Below are positions 24,998 through 33,412 of a stretch of 50,465 bases of DNA, one piece after another; position 1 is the stretch's first letter; the number at the start of each line of letters is the position of its first letter. Under the pieces are notes generated by a model. The model was not told the DNA's origin, searched no databases, and worked only from the letters and a program-made list of their open reading frames with translations. The stretch covers positions 1 to 50,465 of the forward strand of contig JAZQQG010000004.1 of NCBI GenBank assembly GCA_045628945.1, read 5' to 3'. Position numbers and translations under genes: made by a program. This DNA is from RGIG4034 sp045628945 (GTDB lineage Bacteria > Bacillota > Clostridia > Lachnospirales > Lachnospiraceae).

Positions 24998-26515
24998 ATG
25001 AGGCTTCAAGAACTGTTATCCTATAATCCCATTACGATTCAGTGTCACGACAACCCGGATGCCGATGCCATCGCATCCGCTTACGGATTATACTTATTTT
25101 TTAAGTCCAAAGGCAAGGATGTCCGCATGTTCTACAGCGGACGTTTCCCCATTACGAAGTCGAATCTGCGCCTGATGATCGAGACCTTAAACATCCCCAT
25201 CACCTACGTGGAAAAAGGAGAAGAGGGGCCGTTCAAGGGACTCTTAATTACTGCGGACTGCCAGTACGGTGCCGGCAATGTCACCCGTTTTGAGGCGGAT
25301 ACCGTAGCAATTATCGACCACCATCAGGTCGAGATTACCGATGTGGCTTTAAGCGAGATTCGTCCGGGCTTAGGCTCCTGCGCGACATTGGTATGGCTCA
25401 TGTTAAAAGACGAGGGCTACGAAATTACCGATACGGAAGGCTTGGGAACCGCTCTCTACTACGGTCTCTATACCGATACCAATCAGTTAAGCGAGATCTA
25501 TAACCCCGTGGATATGGATGCCATCGATGCCTTCCCTTACAATAAATCCCTGATTATGTATTACAAGAACAGCAATATCTCCCAGCACGACTTGGAGATT
25601 GCCGGTCTTGCCATGATTCGATACAGTCACAATCCCGAATATGGATTCTGCGTGGTTCACACGAATCCCTGTGACCCCAATATCTTGGGGCTCATCAGCG
25701 ATTTCTATCTACAGGTAGATAGTTTCAAAACCTGCGTGGTCTTTAATGAACTCGGCGACGGTATCAAATTCTCCGTTCGCTCCTGCGTTCGCGAGGTCAA
25801 CGCCGGTGAACTTGCCGGTTACCTGGCAGAGGGCTGCGGCTCCGGTGGCGGACATGCCGAAAAAGCCGGCGGTTTCATCAGTAACGCCAAGTTCTCGGTA
25901 CTTCATCCCGGAATGCAGGCAGATGTATTCTTCAGCAATCGCCTGATTGAATACTTCTCCTCTTTTACCTTGATCTATGCCAATAAATACGAAGCGAATC
26001 CTGCCGAAATGAAGCGCTACGTCAAAAAGAATCTTCCCATCGGTTACTGCAAATTGTCCGATGTACTTCCGGTCGGCACTCCGATTATGATTCGTACTCT
26101 GGAATGTGACATGGATCTTACCATTGCCGAAGACATGTATGCCATGATTGGAATCAAAGGGGAGGTCTATCCGATTCGCCGGGAGAAATTCGAGCGATCC
26201 TACGAGGTTCTCGACCGCCCCTATGTCTATGAGGAATGTGTTCTGGAGGTCGGCTACAAGCCTACCATCAAGGATCGCCTGACCGGAACCACCTTCTCCC
26301 TTTTGGAGCATGCACATGTCTGCGTACCGAAGGGAGTTGTCAACATTCTGGCCAAAGAGGTCACAACCCCCGTAAAGGTATTCACCGCCTGGGATCCCGA
26401 CAAATATATGCTCGGTAAGCCCGGTGACTACCTCGCCGCAAGAAGCGATGACCTGCACGACGTCTACATCATTGAGCATAATATTTTCCACAAAACCTAC
26501 AGTGAAATCCAGTGA
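24998..26515 (+). CDS. DHH/DHHA1-family phosphoesterase with extra C-terminal domain
   Basis: A 505-residue protein. The N-terminal DHH phosphoesterase has metal-binding motifs HDNPDADAIASAYG, TADCQYG and IIDHHQVE. The DHHA1 domain carries GCGSGGGHAEKAGGF. About 165 further residues (340-505), including PGDYLAARSDDLHDVYII, are not part of standard NrnA and are unfamiliar to me. Relatives hydrolyse nanoRNAs, pAp or cyclic dinucleotides; the substrate cannot be fixed here. I use the ATG at 24998, 7 nt after AAGGAG; longer frames cross the promoter. The TIR gene starts 14 nt downstream, so the two are cotranscribed. Confidence 0.9.
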   Translation: MRLQELLSYNPITIQCHDNPDADAIASAYGLYLFFKSKGKDVRMFYSGRFPITKSNLRLMIETLNIPITYVEKGEEGPFKGLLITADCQYGAGNVTRFEADTVAIIDHHQVEITDVALSEIRPGLGSCATLVWLMLKDEGYEITDTEGLGTALYYGLYTDTNQLSEIYNPVDMDAIDAFPYNKSLIMYYKNSNISQHDLEIAGLAMIRYSHNPEYGFCVVHTNPCDPNILGLISDFYLQVDSFKTCVVFNELGDGIKFSVRSCVREVNAGELAGYLAEGCGSGGGHAEKAGGFISNAKFSVLHPGMQADVFFSNRLIEYFSSFTLIYANKYEANPAEMKRYVKKNLPIGYCKLSDVLPVGTPIMIRTLECDMDLTIAEDMYAMIGIKGEVYPIRREKFERSYEVLDRPYVYEECVLEVGYKPTIKDRLTGTTFSLLEHAHVCVPKGVVNILAKEVTTPVKVFTAWDPDKYMLGKPGDYLAARSDDLHDVYIIEHNIFHKTYSEIQ

Positions 26516-26529
26516 AAGGATCTTCTTCC

Positions 26530-29031
26530 ATGAGTAACCAGAACAATTATCGCTATGACGCTTTTATCAGCTACCGTCACTGTGACCCCGACAAATTCAT
26601 TGCCGAGACGCTGCACAAGTCTATGGAGACCTTTAAGCTTCCCGGTTCCCTGAAGCGCAAAACCACCCGTGACAAGATTCATCGTGTCTTCCGTGATGAG
26701 GAAGAGCTTCCTCTTGCCAGCAATCTGGAGGATCCCATCATCGATGCCCTGGAGCACAGCGAGTACCTGATTGTCATCTGTACTCCGAGACTTCGGGAAT
26801 CCATCTGGTGCCGTAAGGAGATTGAGACCTTTATCTCCATGCATGGCCGCGACAAGGTCCTGCTCGTTTTGGGCGAGGGAGAACCAAGCGAGTCCTTCCC
26901 CGAAGAGATGCTCTACGAGGAGCGTCAGGTAACCCTTGCAGACGGTTCGGTGCAGACGGTCCGTACCGAGAAGGAGCCTTTGGCTGCCGACTTCCGCGGA
27001 GAAGATCATAAAACCATCAAGAATAAGATGAAGTTAGAGATGCTTCGTCTTTTGGCTCCGATGTTCGGGGTCGGCTTTGACGACCTTCGTCAGCGTCACA
27101 GAGAACGTCGCGTAAAACGTATTATCGCAATCTCTCTTGCCGTTGCCATAATGGCGATTGCCTTCGGTATCTACAGTACCGTCACGGCGCTTCGTATCAA
27201 CTCCCAGAAAAACCACATTTCCGCCCAGGCAAAAGAGATTCAGAAGCAGGCAAACACCCTGCAGCAACAGGCCGATGCCCTCAAACGGCAGGCCGAGGAA
27301 ATTCAGAGCCAGAACGACAGCCTGCGCCTGAATGTTGCACAGAGTCTGGCGACAGAGGCCGAAACGCTCTTCAGTCAGGACGATCGTATCGGCTCCATCG
27401 AGACCGCCATCCGTGCCCTGACCCGCTATCAGGATGCGGATATGCCCTACACGGCCCATGCACAGTACATTTTGACCGAGGCAACGCACTTCTACGAGGG
27501 CGGCAATCAGTACAACGCCATCACCAGGCTCTACGCGGACGGCAACATCCAGCAGATGGTTCTCACTCCGGATACCCGCTACATTGCGTACTACGACAAT
27601 GTCGGCAAGCTCTACCTCTGGGATCTGCAGGAATACAAGCGTTTGAAGGTTTGGGAAAACGAGTACTCCTCCATCTATTCCACCTCCGATCGATTCGGTT
27701 TCCTGGATAACAATACCTTCTTCTATGTCGATGATAATCAGGTATTGTCTTTTATCGATCTTGAGACCCTCGAGCCTACCGGCATAGCATACGAAGATGC
27801 ATCTCATTGCGTGGTAAACAAGAATCACACGCTCTACTGCGTTTCGCAGGGAAGCAGCATTACAGTGCGTGATGTCGCCACTCACGAGATTCGCTACGAA
27901 GCCACCGCAGTGGATTGGGAGCACTCCATCAGAAGTGATTATCTTTTCGAAGAAACAGACCGCTATTTCTTCTATGGCACTACGATAGACTATTTCTCCG
28001 AGAGTCTGGATGTTCATATTGTTGACCTTACTACCGGTGAGGAACTGGTGATTCCCAATGTCGACGGCTATACGCTGTGCGATGCTGTCGTCTCCGACGG
28101 AATCGCTTACTTTATGCTAAACGGTACGGAATCCATCACCATGTTTGCCAACGTGCAGGCAGTGGATCTTCAGACACAGAGGATTCTTTGGACGCGTTCC
28201 CTGCTCGGTACGCACGGTAAGTTCCTCCATTTAAATTACAACGGTCTGACCGTTATGACCACCGATCACTCTCTGGAGATTCTGGATACAAAGGACAGCA
28301 ATGTGCTGTTCTCCACCAACCTGGAAGCAGAGCTTTTATTCTATGTCTATTCGGAGGGGTATTATTCTCTTTTCCTGTCCAACGGTTCCGCCGCTGTGCT
28401 CACCCTGGACAGCTACACCACGATGACGTCGCGTCTTTGGAATGCGCGGGTAAAGAATCTGGATGCAGCCGCATTGTGCTATTTCGGTATTGCCGGCTTA
28501 ACTACCTCTCATAATTACATTATTATGTACGGAAGAACCGCCAACGCTGACGCAGAGGTCTACACCGGCGAATATGCCACCTATGAGGTCGAGGAACAGA
28601 GTATGACTTCCAATTCCGACCTGCGTGAGCTTCTTAAGTCCTTAGACCCGGTCACCTACATGCGTGCGATGAATGCTTACAAGACCCCCGACGAAAACTA
28701 CCTGGTTGTCTTCTACAGCCATGCAATGCTTCGTCTCTACAGTCTTACCACCAACAAGCTTCTCTACGAGATGGAGTGCCATGATACGCCGCATTTCTAT
28801 TTCGGCGAGGATGCCTACGGCAATTTCTACTTCGGTGGTTACACTTACGGTTACGGAGTCAATAAACAGGGGGAAATCTTCGTGCGAATCAATAGCATGA
28901 AGGGGTTAACTCCGGACGGCATGCACATCGTAGCAGAATCCTACTGGGAAGATGGTTTGGTCACTTATCCGATCTACACCGTTGAGGAACTCATTCGTCG
29001 TGCCGGAGATATTGTGACCGCTTACAAATAA
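26530..29031 (+). CDS. Membrane TIR-domain protein with coiled coil and extracytoplasmic propeller
   Basis: An 833-residue protein. The N-terminal TIR domain (about 8-115) has YDAFISYRH, FRDEEELPLASNL and SIWCRKEIETF, where E97 is the position of the catalytic Glu in TIR NADases. A basic stretch (RQRHRERRVKR) precedes one membrane segment (about 197-219), placing TIR inside and the rest outside. A glutamine-rich coiled coil (about 222-275) follows, then a long beta-propeller-like region (about 320-810; GKLYLWDLQEY, repeated strand blocks). It looks like a receptor. The ATG at 26530 is 9 nt after AAAGGA; a GTG at 26512 overlapping the DHH stop is less likely. NAD cleavage, scaffolding and ligand are all untested. 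Confidence 0.88.
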   Translation: MSNQNNYRYDAFISYRHCDPDKFIAETLHKSMETFKLPGSLKRKTTRDKIHRVFRDEEELPLASNLEDPIIDALEHSEYLIVICTPRLRESIWCRKEIETFISMHGRDKVLLVLGEGEPSESFPEEMLYEERQVTLADGSVQTVRTEKEPLAADFRGEDHKTIKNKMKLEMLRLLAPMFGVGFDDLRQRHRERRVKRIIAISLAVAIMAIAFGIYSTVTALRINSQKNHISAQAKEIQKQANTLQQQADALKRQAEEIQSQNDSLRLNVAQSLATEAETLFSQDDRIGSIETAIRALTRYQDADMPYTAHAQYILTEATHFYEGGNQYNAITRLYADGNIQQMVLTPDTRYIAYYDNVGKLYLWDLQEYKRLKVWENEYSSIYSTSDRFGFLDNNTFFYVDDNQVLSFIDLETLEPTGIAYEDASHCVVNKNHTLYCVSQGSSITVRDVATHEIRYEATAVDWEHSIRSDYLFEETDRYFFYGTTIDYFSESLDVHIVDLTTGEELVIPNVDGYTLCDAVVSDGIAYFMLNGTESITMFANVQAVDLQTQRILWTRSLLGTHGKFLHLNYNGLTVMTTDHSLEILDTKDSNVLFSTNLEAELLFYVYSEGYYSLFLSNGSAAVLTLDSYTTMTSRLWNARVKNLDAAALCYFGIAGLTTSHNYIIMYGRTANADAEVYTGEYATYEVEEQSMTSNSDLRELLKSLDPVTYMRAMNAYKTPDENYLVVFYSHAMLRLYSLTTNKLLYEMECHDTPHFYFGEDAYGNFYFGGYTYGYGVNKQGEIFVRINSMKGLTPDGMHIVAESYWEDGLVTYPIYTVEELIRRAGDIVTAYK

Positions 29032-29106
29032 TTTCCATATCTAGTGTCTAAACATTTTCGTGGTTTTGTACGATAATATAAGTACCAACGTAGAAAGGAG
29101 ATCGCG

Positions 29107-29514
29107 ATGAGAATTAACGATTCCATTTTTAATTATCAGATTCAGAACCAGCTTGCGACCTCCAAGTCTGCACTGGAAGGTTCCCGCGCCGCCGAAGTAC
29201 ACAACGCGGTGAACGACGCACAGAAGGAGAATTCGGCAGCGGTTGTGAAAAATCCTGCGGAAGCGGCTCCCGCCCTTCGCCCGATTCCCTATCGTCCTTA
29301 TGCTTCTATCTATACTCGTGAAGCAGCCGGTGGCACTCGTCCCGTGGAGGAGACGAGACCGGTAAGCGAGACGAAGGCTCCCGTCCTGGATGATTTTTCC
29401 TTAACCGGTGTTGAGAACAAGGCCGCAGCAGGAAATCCCACTCCGAATATTACGGACGAGCAGATGGATCGTTTCCTTCGCAATGCCTTCAAGGTATTCG
29501 ATCTCGACGATTAA
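29107..29514 (+). CDS. Hypothetical low-complexity protein
   Basis: A 135-residue soluble protein rich in Ala, Glu and Pro, predicted to be mostly disordered. It has an amphipathic start (MRINDSIFNYQIQNQLATS) and a short helical end (ITDEQMDRFLRNAFKVFDLDD). AAAGGAG lies 7 nt before the ATG and a terminator follows, so it appears to be a genuine gene. It lies 75 nt after the TIR gene; a possible AT-rich -10 lies near 29072-29082. I recognise no family. Confidence 0.7.
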   Translation: MRINDSIFNYQIQNQLATSKSALEGSRAAEVHNAVNDAQKENSAAVVKNPAEAAPALRPIPYRPYASIYTREAAGGTRPVEETRPVSETKAPVLDDFSLTGVENKAAAGNPTPNITDEQMDRFLRNAFKVFDLDD

Positions 29515-29547
29515 TCTTTTCCATACGAAAACACAACAGATTTTTTG

Positions 29548-29573
29548 AAACGCAGGGCGACCTGCGTTTTTCT
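29548..29573 (+). terminator. Terminator after the 135-residue hypothetical gene
   Basis: AAACGCAGG (29548-29556), GCGA loop and CCTGCGTTT (29561-29569), then further T residues. Confidence 0.8.
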
Positions 29574-29580
29574 GTTTATA

Positions 29581-29609
29581 TAGACAAAGCCGCGAAAAAA
29601 CAGTATAAT
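29581..29609 (+). promoter_or_regulatory. Strong sigma-A-type promoter of the SPFH operon
   Basis: TAGACA (29581-29586), a 17-nt spacer and a perfect TATAAT (29604-29609). The leader is about 55 nt long and carries GAAAGGAG before the ATG. Confidence 0.75.
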
Positions 29610-29670
29610 AATACTTGCGTAAATATAGGCAACGGACACGTCCGACCTTTTTGTTGAAAGGAGAAATAAA

Positions 29671-31035
29671 ATGGGATTAATTAAAGCAGGTCTCAACGCT
29701 CTCGGAAGCACTATGGGCGATCAGTGGTTAGAGTACTTCTACTGCGATTCCTTAGATGCAAACACCCTGATGGTTAAGGGCCAGAAGCGTACCAGCACCA
29801 CTCGTTCCACCAGCAATACCAAGGGAGAAGATAACATCATCAGCAACGGTTCTATTATCGCCGTTAACGAAGGTCAGTGTATGATCATCGTTGATCAGGG
29901 TAAGATTACCGAGTTCTGTGCAGAAGCAGGTGAGTTCCGTTATGATTCTTCCACCGAGCCCAGCTTATTCTACGGCAAGCTTGGCCAGAACCTTCTGAAC
30001 ACCTTCAAGACCATCGGTAAGCGTTTCACCTTCGGCGGTGACCCTGCCAAGGACCAGAGAGTATACTTCTTCAACACGAAGGAGATTCTTGATAACAAGT
30101 ACGGTACCGTTAGCCCTGTTCCTTTCCGTGTAGTAGACAGAAACATCGGCCTGGATGTAGATATCTCCGTTAAGTGTAACGGTTCCTACACCTACAAGAT
30201 TACCAACCCTCTTCTGTTCTACACCAATGTTTGTGCTAACGTAACCGAGCGTTACACTAGAGATCAGATCGATTCTCAGTTAAAGAGCGAGATCCTTACC
30301 GCTCTTCAGCCTGCTTTCGCTAAGATCTCCGAGATGGGCATTCGTTACAGCGCCGTTCCCGGACATACCATGGAGTTATCCAATGCAATGAACGAGGAGC
30401 TGTCCGCTCTTTGGAGAGACAGACGCGGTATCGAAATCGGTGTATTCGGTGTAAATACCATTAAGGCTTCCGATGAAGACGAGCAGATGATTAAGGATCT
30501 GCAGAAGAACGCAGTTCTTCGTGATCCTACCATGGCTGCCGCAACCTTAACCGGTGCTCAGGCTGAGGCTATGAAGGCTGCAGCTGCCAACACCTCCGCA
30601 GGCCCCATGATGGCTTTCGCAGGTATGAATATGGCTAATATGGCCGGTGGCATGAATGCAGGTAACCTCTTCGCTATGGGTGCACAGCAGCAGCAAATGC
30701 AGGCTGCTCAGGTTCAGGCACAGCAGGCCGCTCCCGTTGTTGCCGCAGCAGCTCCTGCCGCTGAAGGTTGGACCTGTTCTTGTGGTCATGCCGGCAATAC
30801 CGGTAAGTTCTGTGCAGAGTGTGGCGCACCTAAGCCGGTTGCAGCAGATGGCTGGACCTGCAAGTGCGGTGCTGTCAACAAGGGTAAGTTCTGTGCAGAA
30901 TGTGGTGCTAAGAAGCCCGCAGGCGAACCTCTCTACAAGTGCGACAAGTGTGGATGGGAGCCTGAAGATCCTAAGAATCCTCCCAAGTTCTGTCCTGAAT
31001 GCGGAGATCCTTTTGATGATGGAGACATCCAGTAA
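29671..31035 (+). CDS. SPFH-domain protein with C-terminal zinc ribbons (YdjI-like)
   Basis: A 454-residue protein. Residues about 50-300 form an SPFH/band-7-like domain of the type in Bacillus YdjI and virion-core-like proteins (GSIIAVNEGQCMIIVDQGKI, FRVVDRNIGLDVDISVKCNG). An Ala/Met/Gln-rich linker (about 300-365) follows, then three zinc ribbons with paired Cys motifs (WTCSCGHAG...FCAECG, WTCKCGAVN...FCAECG, YKCDKCGWE...FCPECG). YdjI-type proteins act in membrane stress assemblies with PspA. Strong promoter, AAAGGAG site and restricted codon use suggest abundance. It leads an operon with the Tim44-like and YjfB-like genes. No pspA homologue is in the window. Confidence 0.9.
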   Translation: MGLIKAGLNALGSTMGDQWLEYFYCDSLDANTLMVKGQKRTSTTRSTSNTKGEDNIISNGSIIAVNEGQCMIIVDQGKITEFCAEAGEFRYDSSTEPSLFYGKLGQNLLNTFKTIGKRFTFGGDPAKDQRVYFFNTKEILDNKYGTVSPVPFRVVDRNIGLDVDISVKCNGSYTYKITNPLLFYTNVCANVTERYTRDQIDSQLKSEILTALQPAFAKISEMGIRYSAVPGHTMELSNAMNEELSALWRDRRGIEIGVFGVNTIKASDEDEQMIKDLQKNAVLRDPTMAAATLTGAQAEAMKAAAANTSAGPMMAFAGMNMANMAGGMNAGNLFAMGAQQQQMQAAQVQAQQAAPVVAAAAPAAEGWTCSCGHAGNTGKFCAECGAPKPVAADGWTCKCGAVNKGKFCAECGAKKPAGEPLYKCDKCGWEPEDPKNPPKFCPECGDPFDDGDIQ

Positions 31036-31063
31036 TCAATAATCACTAAGAGGACCTAATCAC

Positions 31064-31834
31064 ATGTTACTATCCTGTTTTCTGTGGTCCGGGTCGTATT
31101 TTCTGATACTTCTTTTATGTGTAATCGGAGCGGGCCTCGTTCTCTTCTACAAGATTAGATCGGCGGTCCGCTCTGTTGCTAAGGAAGCCTTCGGCACTTC
31201 CGATCTGCGCAAGGCAAAACGCATGATAGACGAACAATATGAGCATACCCCCAAGTCGGTATCCGCTCAGACCTCTTTCCGCATGCCGCAGATTAACCGC
31301 GATTTCCCCGACTTCTCTTTTGACCAGATGAAGTCCCGCGTAAATTCAGCCATTACCTCCTATCTCGCCGCTTGTGATGCAAGCGATGCGAATCTTTTTA
31401 AGGATGGATCCGATGAGCTGAAGAGCTACTTAGACAGCCATATTAAGTTGTTAAAAGAGAACCACCAGGACGAGCATTTTGAGAATGTTAAGCTTCACCA
31501 GACCGAAATCTGTGACTACAAGAAATCCGGAGGCACCTGTACGGTTGTCTTCCAGACTTCTTTACAGGCCCGTTACTTTGTAACCAATGATAAAGGTAAA
31601 GTTGTGAAGGGCACCAACGTAGCGACAACGCAGACCCGTTACAAGACGGAGTTGGTCTATGTTCAGGACAGTTCCATTATGGAGCAGTCCACCAAGCGCG
31701 GTATCGGTCTTGTCTGTCCGAACTGTGCGGCTCCCATTACCAATCTGGGTATCAAGAAGTGTGAATACTGCGGTACGACCATCATTGAATGGAATGTGAA
31801 GGTATGGGAGATCGGCAATATTGTCGAATGTTAA
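31064..31834 (+). CDS. Membrane protein with Tim44-like domain and C-terminal zinc ribbon
   Basis: A 256-residue protein with an N-terminal membrane segment (about 8-28), a region resembling the Tim44/Bla-regulator-like fold (about 75-210; FSFDQMKSRVNSAITSYL, TCTVVFQTSLQARYF) and a C-terminal zinc ribbon (VCPNCAAPI...KCEYCGTTI). It follows the SPFH gene by 28 nt with an AAGAGG site and probably acts with it at the membrane, as YdjH and YdjG do next to YdjI in Bacillus. The domain label is moderate in certainty. Confidence 0.8.
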   Translation: MLLSCFLWSGSYFLILLLCVIGAGLVLFYKIRSAVRSVAKEAFGTSDLRKAKRMIDEQYEHTPKSVSAQTSFRMPQINRDFPDFSFDQMKSRVNSAITSYLAACDASDANLFKDGSDELKSYLDSHIKLLKENHQDEHFENVKLHQTEICDYKKSGGTCTVVFQTSLQARYFVTNDKGKVVKGTNVATTQTRYKTELVYVQDSSIMEQSTKRGIGLVCPNCAAPITNLGIKKCEYCGTTIIEWNVKVWEIGNIVEC

Positions 31835-31887
31835 TCTTAAGAAATCTACAATAAGAGTCGATACTATTATCGAAGGGAGATGGGAAT

Positions 31888-32076
31888 ATGGATCTTACAA
31901 TGTCTATTGCATCCATGTCGACCGCAATGGCGATGCAGCAGGTACAGTCTGAAGTGTCTACCGCAGTGCTTAGCAAAGCGTTAGAGACCAACGCAAGTGC
32001 CGGCGACGATCTTGCGAAGATGATGGAAAATTCTGTTACCCCATATCTCGGAGGTAACATCGACTTGTCTGTATAG
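31888..32076 (+). CDS. YjfB-like putative motility protein
   Basis: A 62-residue protein matching the YjfB family: MDLTMSIASMSTAMAMQQV, LSKALETN and the end SVTPYLGGNIDLSV. The family is associated with flagellated Firmicutes, but its function is unknown. A GAAGGGAG site lies before the ATG. A 16-nt palindrome, TCGATACTATTATCGA (31858-31873), sits in the leader and might be an operator. A terminator follows at 32090. Confidence 0.85.
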   Translation: MDLTMSIASMSTAMAMQQVQSEVSTAVLSKALETNASAGDDLAKMMENSVTPYLGGNIDLSV

Positions 32077-32089
32077 TTCAAGTCAAAAA

Positions 32090-32118
32090 GCCCTGAGCGA
32101 TTTGCTCAGGGCTTGTTT
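32090..32118 (+). terminator. Terminator after the YjfB-like gene, CCCTGAGC type
   Basis: GCCCTGAGC (32090-32098), GATTT loop, GCTCAGGGC (32104-32112), then TTGTTTTT. Nearly the same hairpin as 32499-32522. Confidence 0.88.
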
Positions 32119-32173
32119 TTATGCAGTAAAAACATGAACGAATAGTTTCTTTGCGCGAACGGATCACGAGCCA

Positions 32174-32446
32174 CAAATGTACGTGACTGAAACCATGGCG
32201 CCGAACGGATATGGGGAATTCCTCGCTGGTTGTATTCGCCAAGTAGGACTATGTGCTCCGGCCATTGTTACCGATACCGACCACGTCGGCAGAGACTCAC
32301 ATCCGTGGTTCGACTCTGCCTAGAATTGCCATCCATGGCAATTCTACGTTCGGGACAGGCGGAGCACCAAGTCCCACTAAGGCTCATACAAAGGCTTCAG
32401 AATTCCTCATACCCGTGGCGCCTGCTTTCGTACGAACATTCATTTG
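32174..32446. repeat. Copy B of the two-copy palindromic structured element
   Basis: Fills the 496-nt gene-free stretch between the YjfB-like gene and malG, which are tail to tail. The 208-nt core 32215-32422 matches copy A without gaps. Outer arms differ in sequence from copy A but still pair: CAAATG (32174-32179) with CATTTG (32441-32446), GAAA with TTTC, and GGCGCC (32197-32202) with GGCGCC (32417-32422), with small bulges. The inner arm 32205-32221 pairs with 32400-32416. Changes relative to A are partly compensatory: 32205 A with 32416 T (G-C in A), and C with G at 32256/32364 (T-A in A). CCCTGAGC terminators lie on both sides. Open frames inside are spurious. Confidence 0.82.
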
Positions 32447-32494
32447 CGGCGTCGAAAAAATCTTTCCTGCGGAAGTTCGCACTACACGAATAAG

Positions 32495-32528
32495 AAAAGC
32501 CCTGAGCGATTTTGCTCAGGGCTTTTTT
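32495..32528. terminator. Bidirectional terminator downstream of malG, CCCTGAGC type
   Basis: GCCCTGAGC (32499-32507), loop, GCTCAGGGC (32514-32522), flanked by AAAA and TTTTTT. It can end the minus-strand maltodextrin operon and rightward reads from copy B. Confidence 0.88.
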
Positions 32529-32572
32529 ATGTGGTAACTGCACAAGCTGTCACAGAAAAGAATTCTCCTATG

Positions 32573-33412
32573 TTATTCTTTTACCGCACCTGCCGATACT
32601 CCACTCACAAGGAATCTGGAAAGAGCAAAATAAAGAATGACGATGGGTACTGCAATAAACACACTACCTGCCGCAAAACGCGAGAATTCTGTTACTCCCA
32701 GATGAGTGAGGCCTACTGCTACCGTCCATAGGTCCTTGTTCTTTAACAGGAGATTGGGAAGAATGAAATCACTCCAGGGCCAGGCAAATTGTGTCAAAGC
32801 AGTATAAACGATAATCGGCTTCGATAAAGGAATCGTTATTTTTACAAAAATTCTCCAATTGCTGGCGCCATCTATTCGCGCCGCCTCATAAATGGTCTGA
32901 GATATCGTATCAAAATAGCCCTTTTGAACCAGATATCCCATTGGCGCCCCGGCTGAGTAAATCAAAATTAATCCCCACAATTTGTTAATCAGATTAAAGT
33001 TAATCATAATAAGATATACCGCAGTCATCGTCATAAAGCCCGGGAACATACTAAGCACCAATGTGGTCTTCATAAGCATTTTTCTTCCCCGAAAGGCAAA
33101 TCGGCTAATTGTATAAGCGGTAAGTATCACTAACGTCGTTCCAAGAAAGCTGGAACAAACTGCAATGAACAGGGTATTCTTTAACCAGTTCGGATAGTCA
33201 TACATGGTTGTATCGCTAAAGAGCTTAACATAGCTGTTTAGACTAAAGCTACTCGGAAAGAAACCCTTAATATCGTAAATCGAACCGCTTTTCGAAAAGG
33301 ATCCGCAAGTCAACCATAGCACCGGAAAAAGAAAGACAAATCCCACAGCCAGGAGAACTACGTATGTAATACCGGTATCCAGACAGGTTTTAACATTTAT
33401 TCGTCTTCTCAT
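32573..33412 (-). CDS. malG: Maltodextrin ABC transporter permease, MalG type
   Basis: A 279-residue inner-membrane permease with six hydrophobic spans and the coupling-loop EAA motif EAARIDGASNWRIFVKITIP. It is the MalG-type partner of the MalF-type protein upstream, with a 4-nt gene overlap. Together with the binding lipoprotein it imports maltodextrins or related alpha-glucans. Substrate is inferred from the adjacent GH13 and starch-binding-like genes. The operon lacks the ATPase subunit. Confidence 0.9.
   Translation of the reverse strand: MRRRINVKTCLDTGITYVVLLAVGFVFLFPVLWLTCGSFSKSGSIYDIKGFFPSSFSLNSYVKLFSDTTMYDYPNWLKNTLFIAVCSSFLGTTLVILTAYTISRFAFRGRKMLMKTTLVLSMFPGFMTMTAVYLIMINFNLINKLWGLILIYSAGAPMGYLVQKGYFDTISQTIYEAARIDGASNWRIFVKITIPLSKPIIVYTALTQFAWPWSDFILPNLLLKNKDLWTVAVGLTHLGVTEFSRFAAGSVFIAVPIVILYFALSRFLVSGVSAGAVKE

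Noticed and set aside
27034..28017. Minus-strand frame opposite the TIR gene
   Set aside because: Antisense shadow without ribosome site or domain.
32230..32493. Open frames across repeat copy B (also 32253-32537)
   Set aside because: Same reason; protein similarity between copies is a result of DNA identity.
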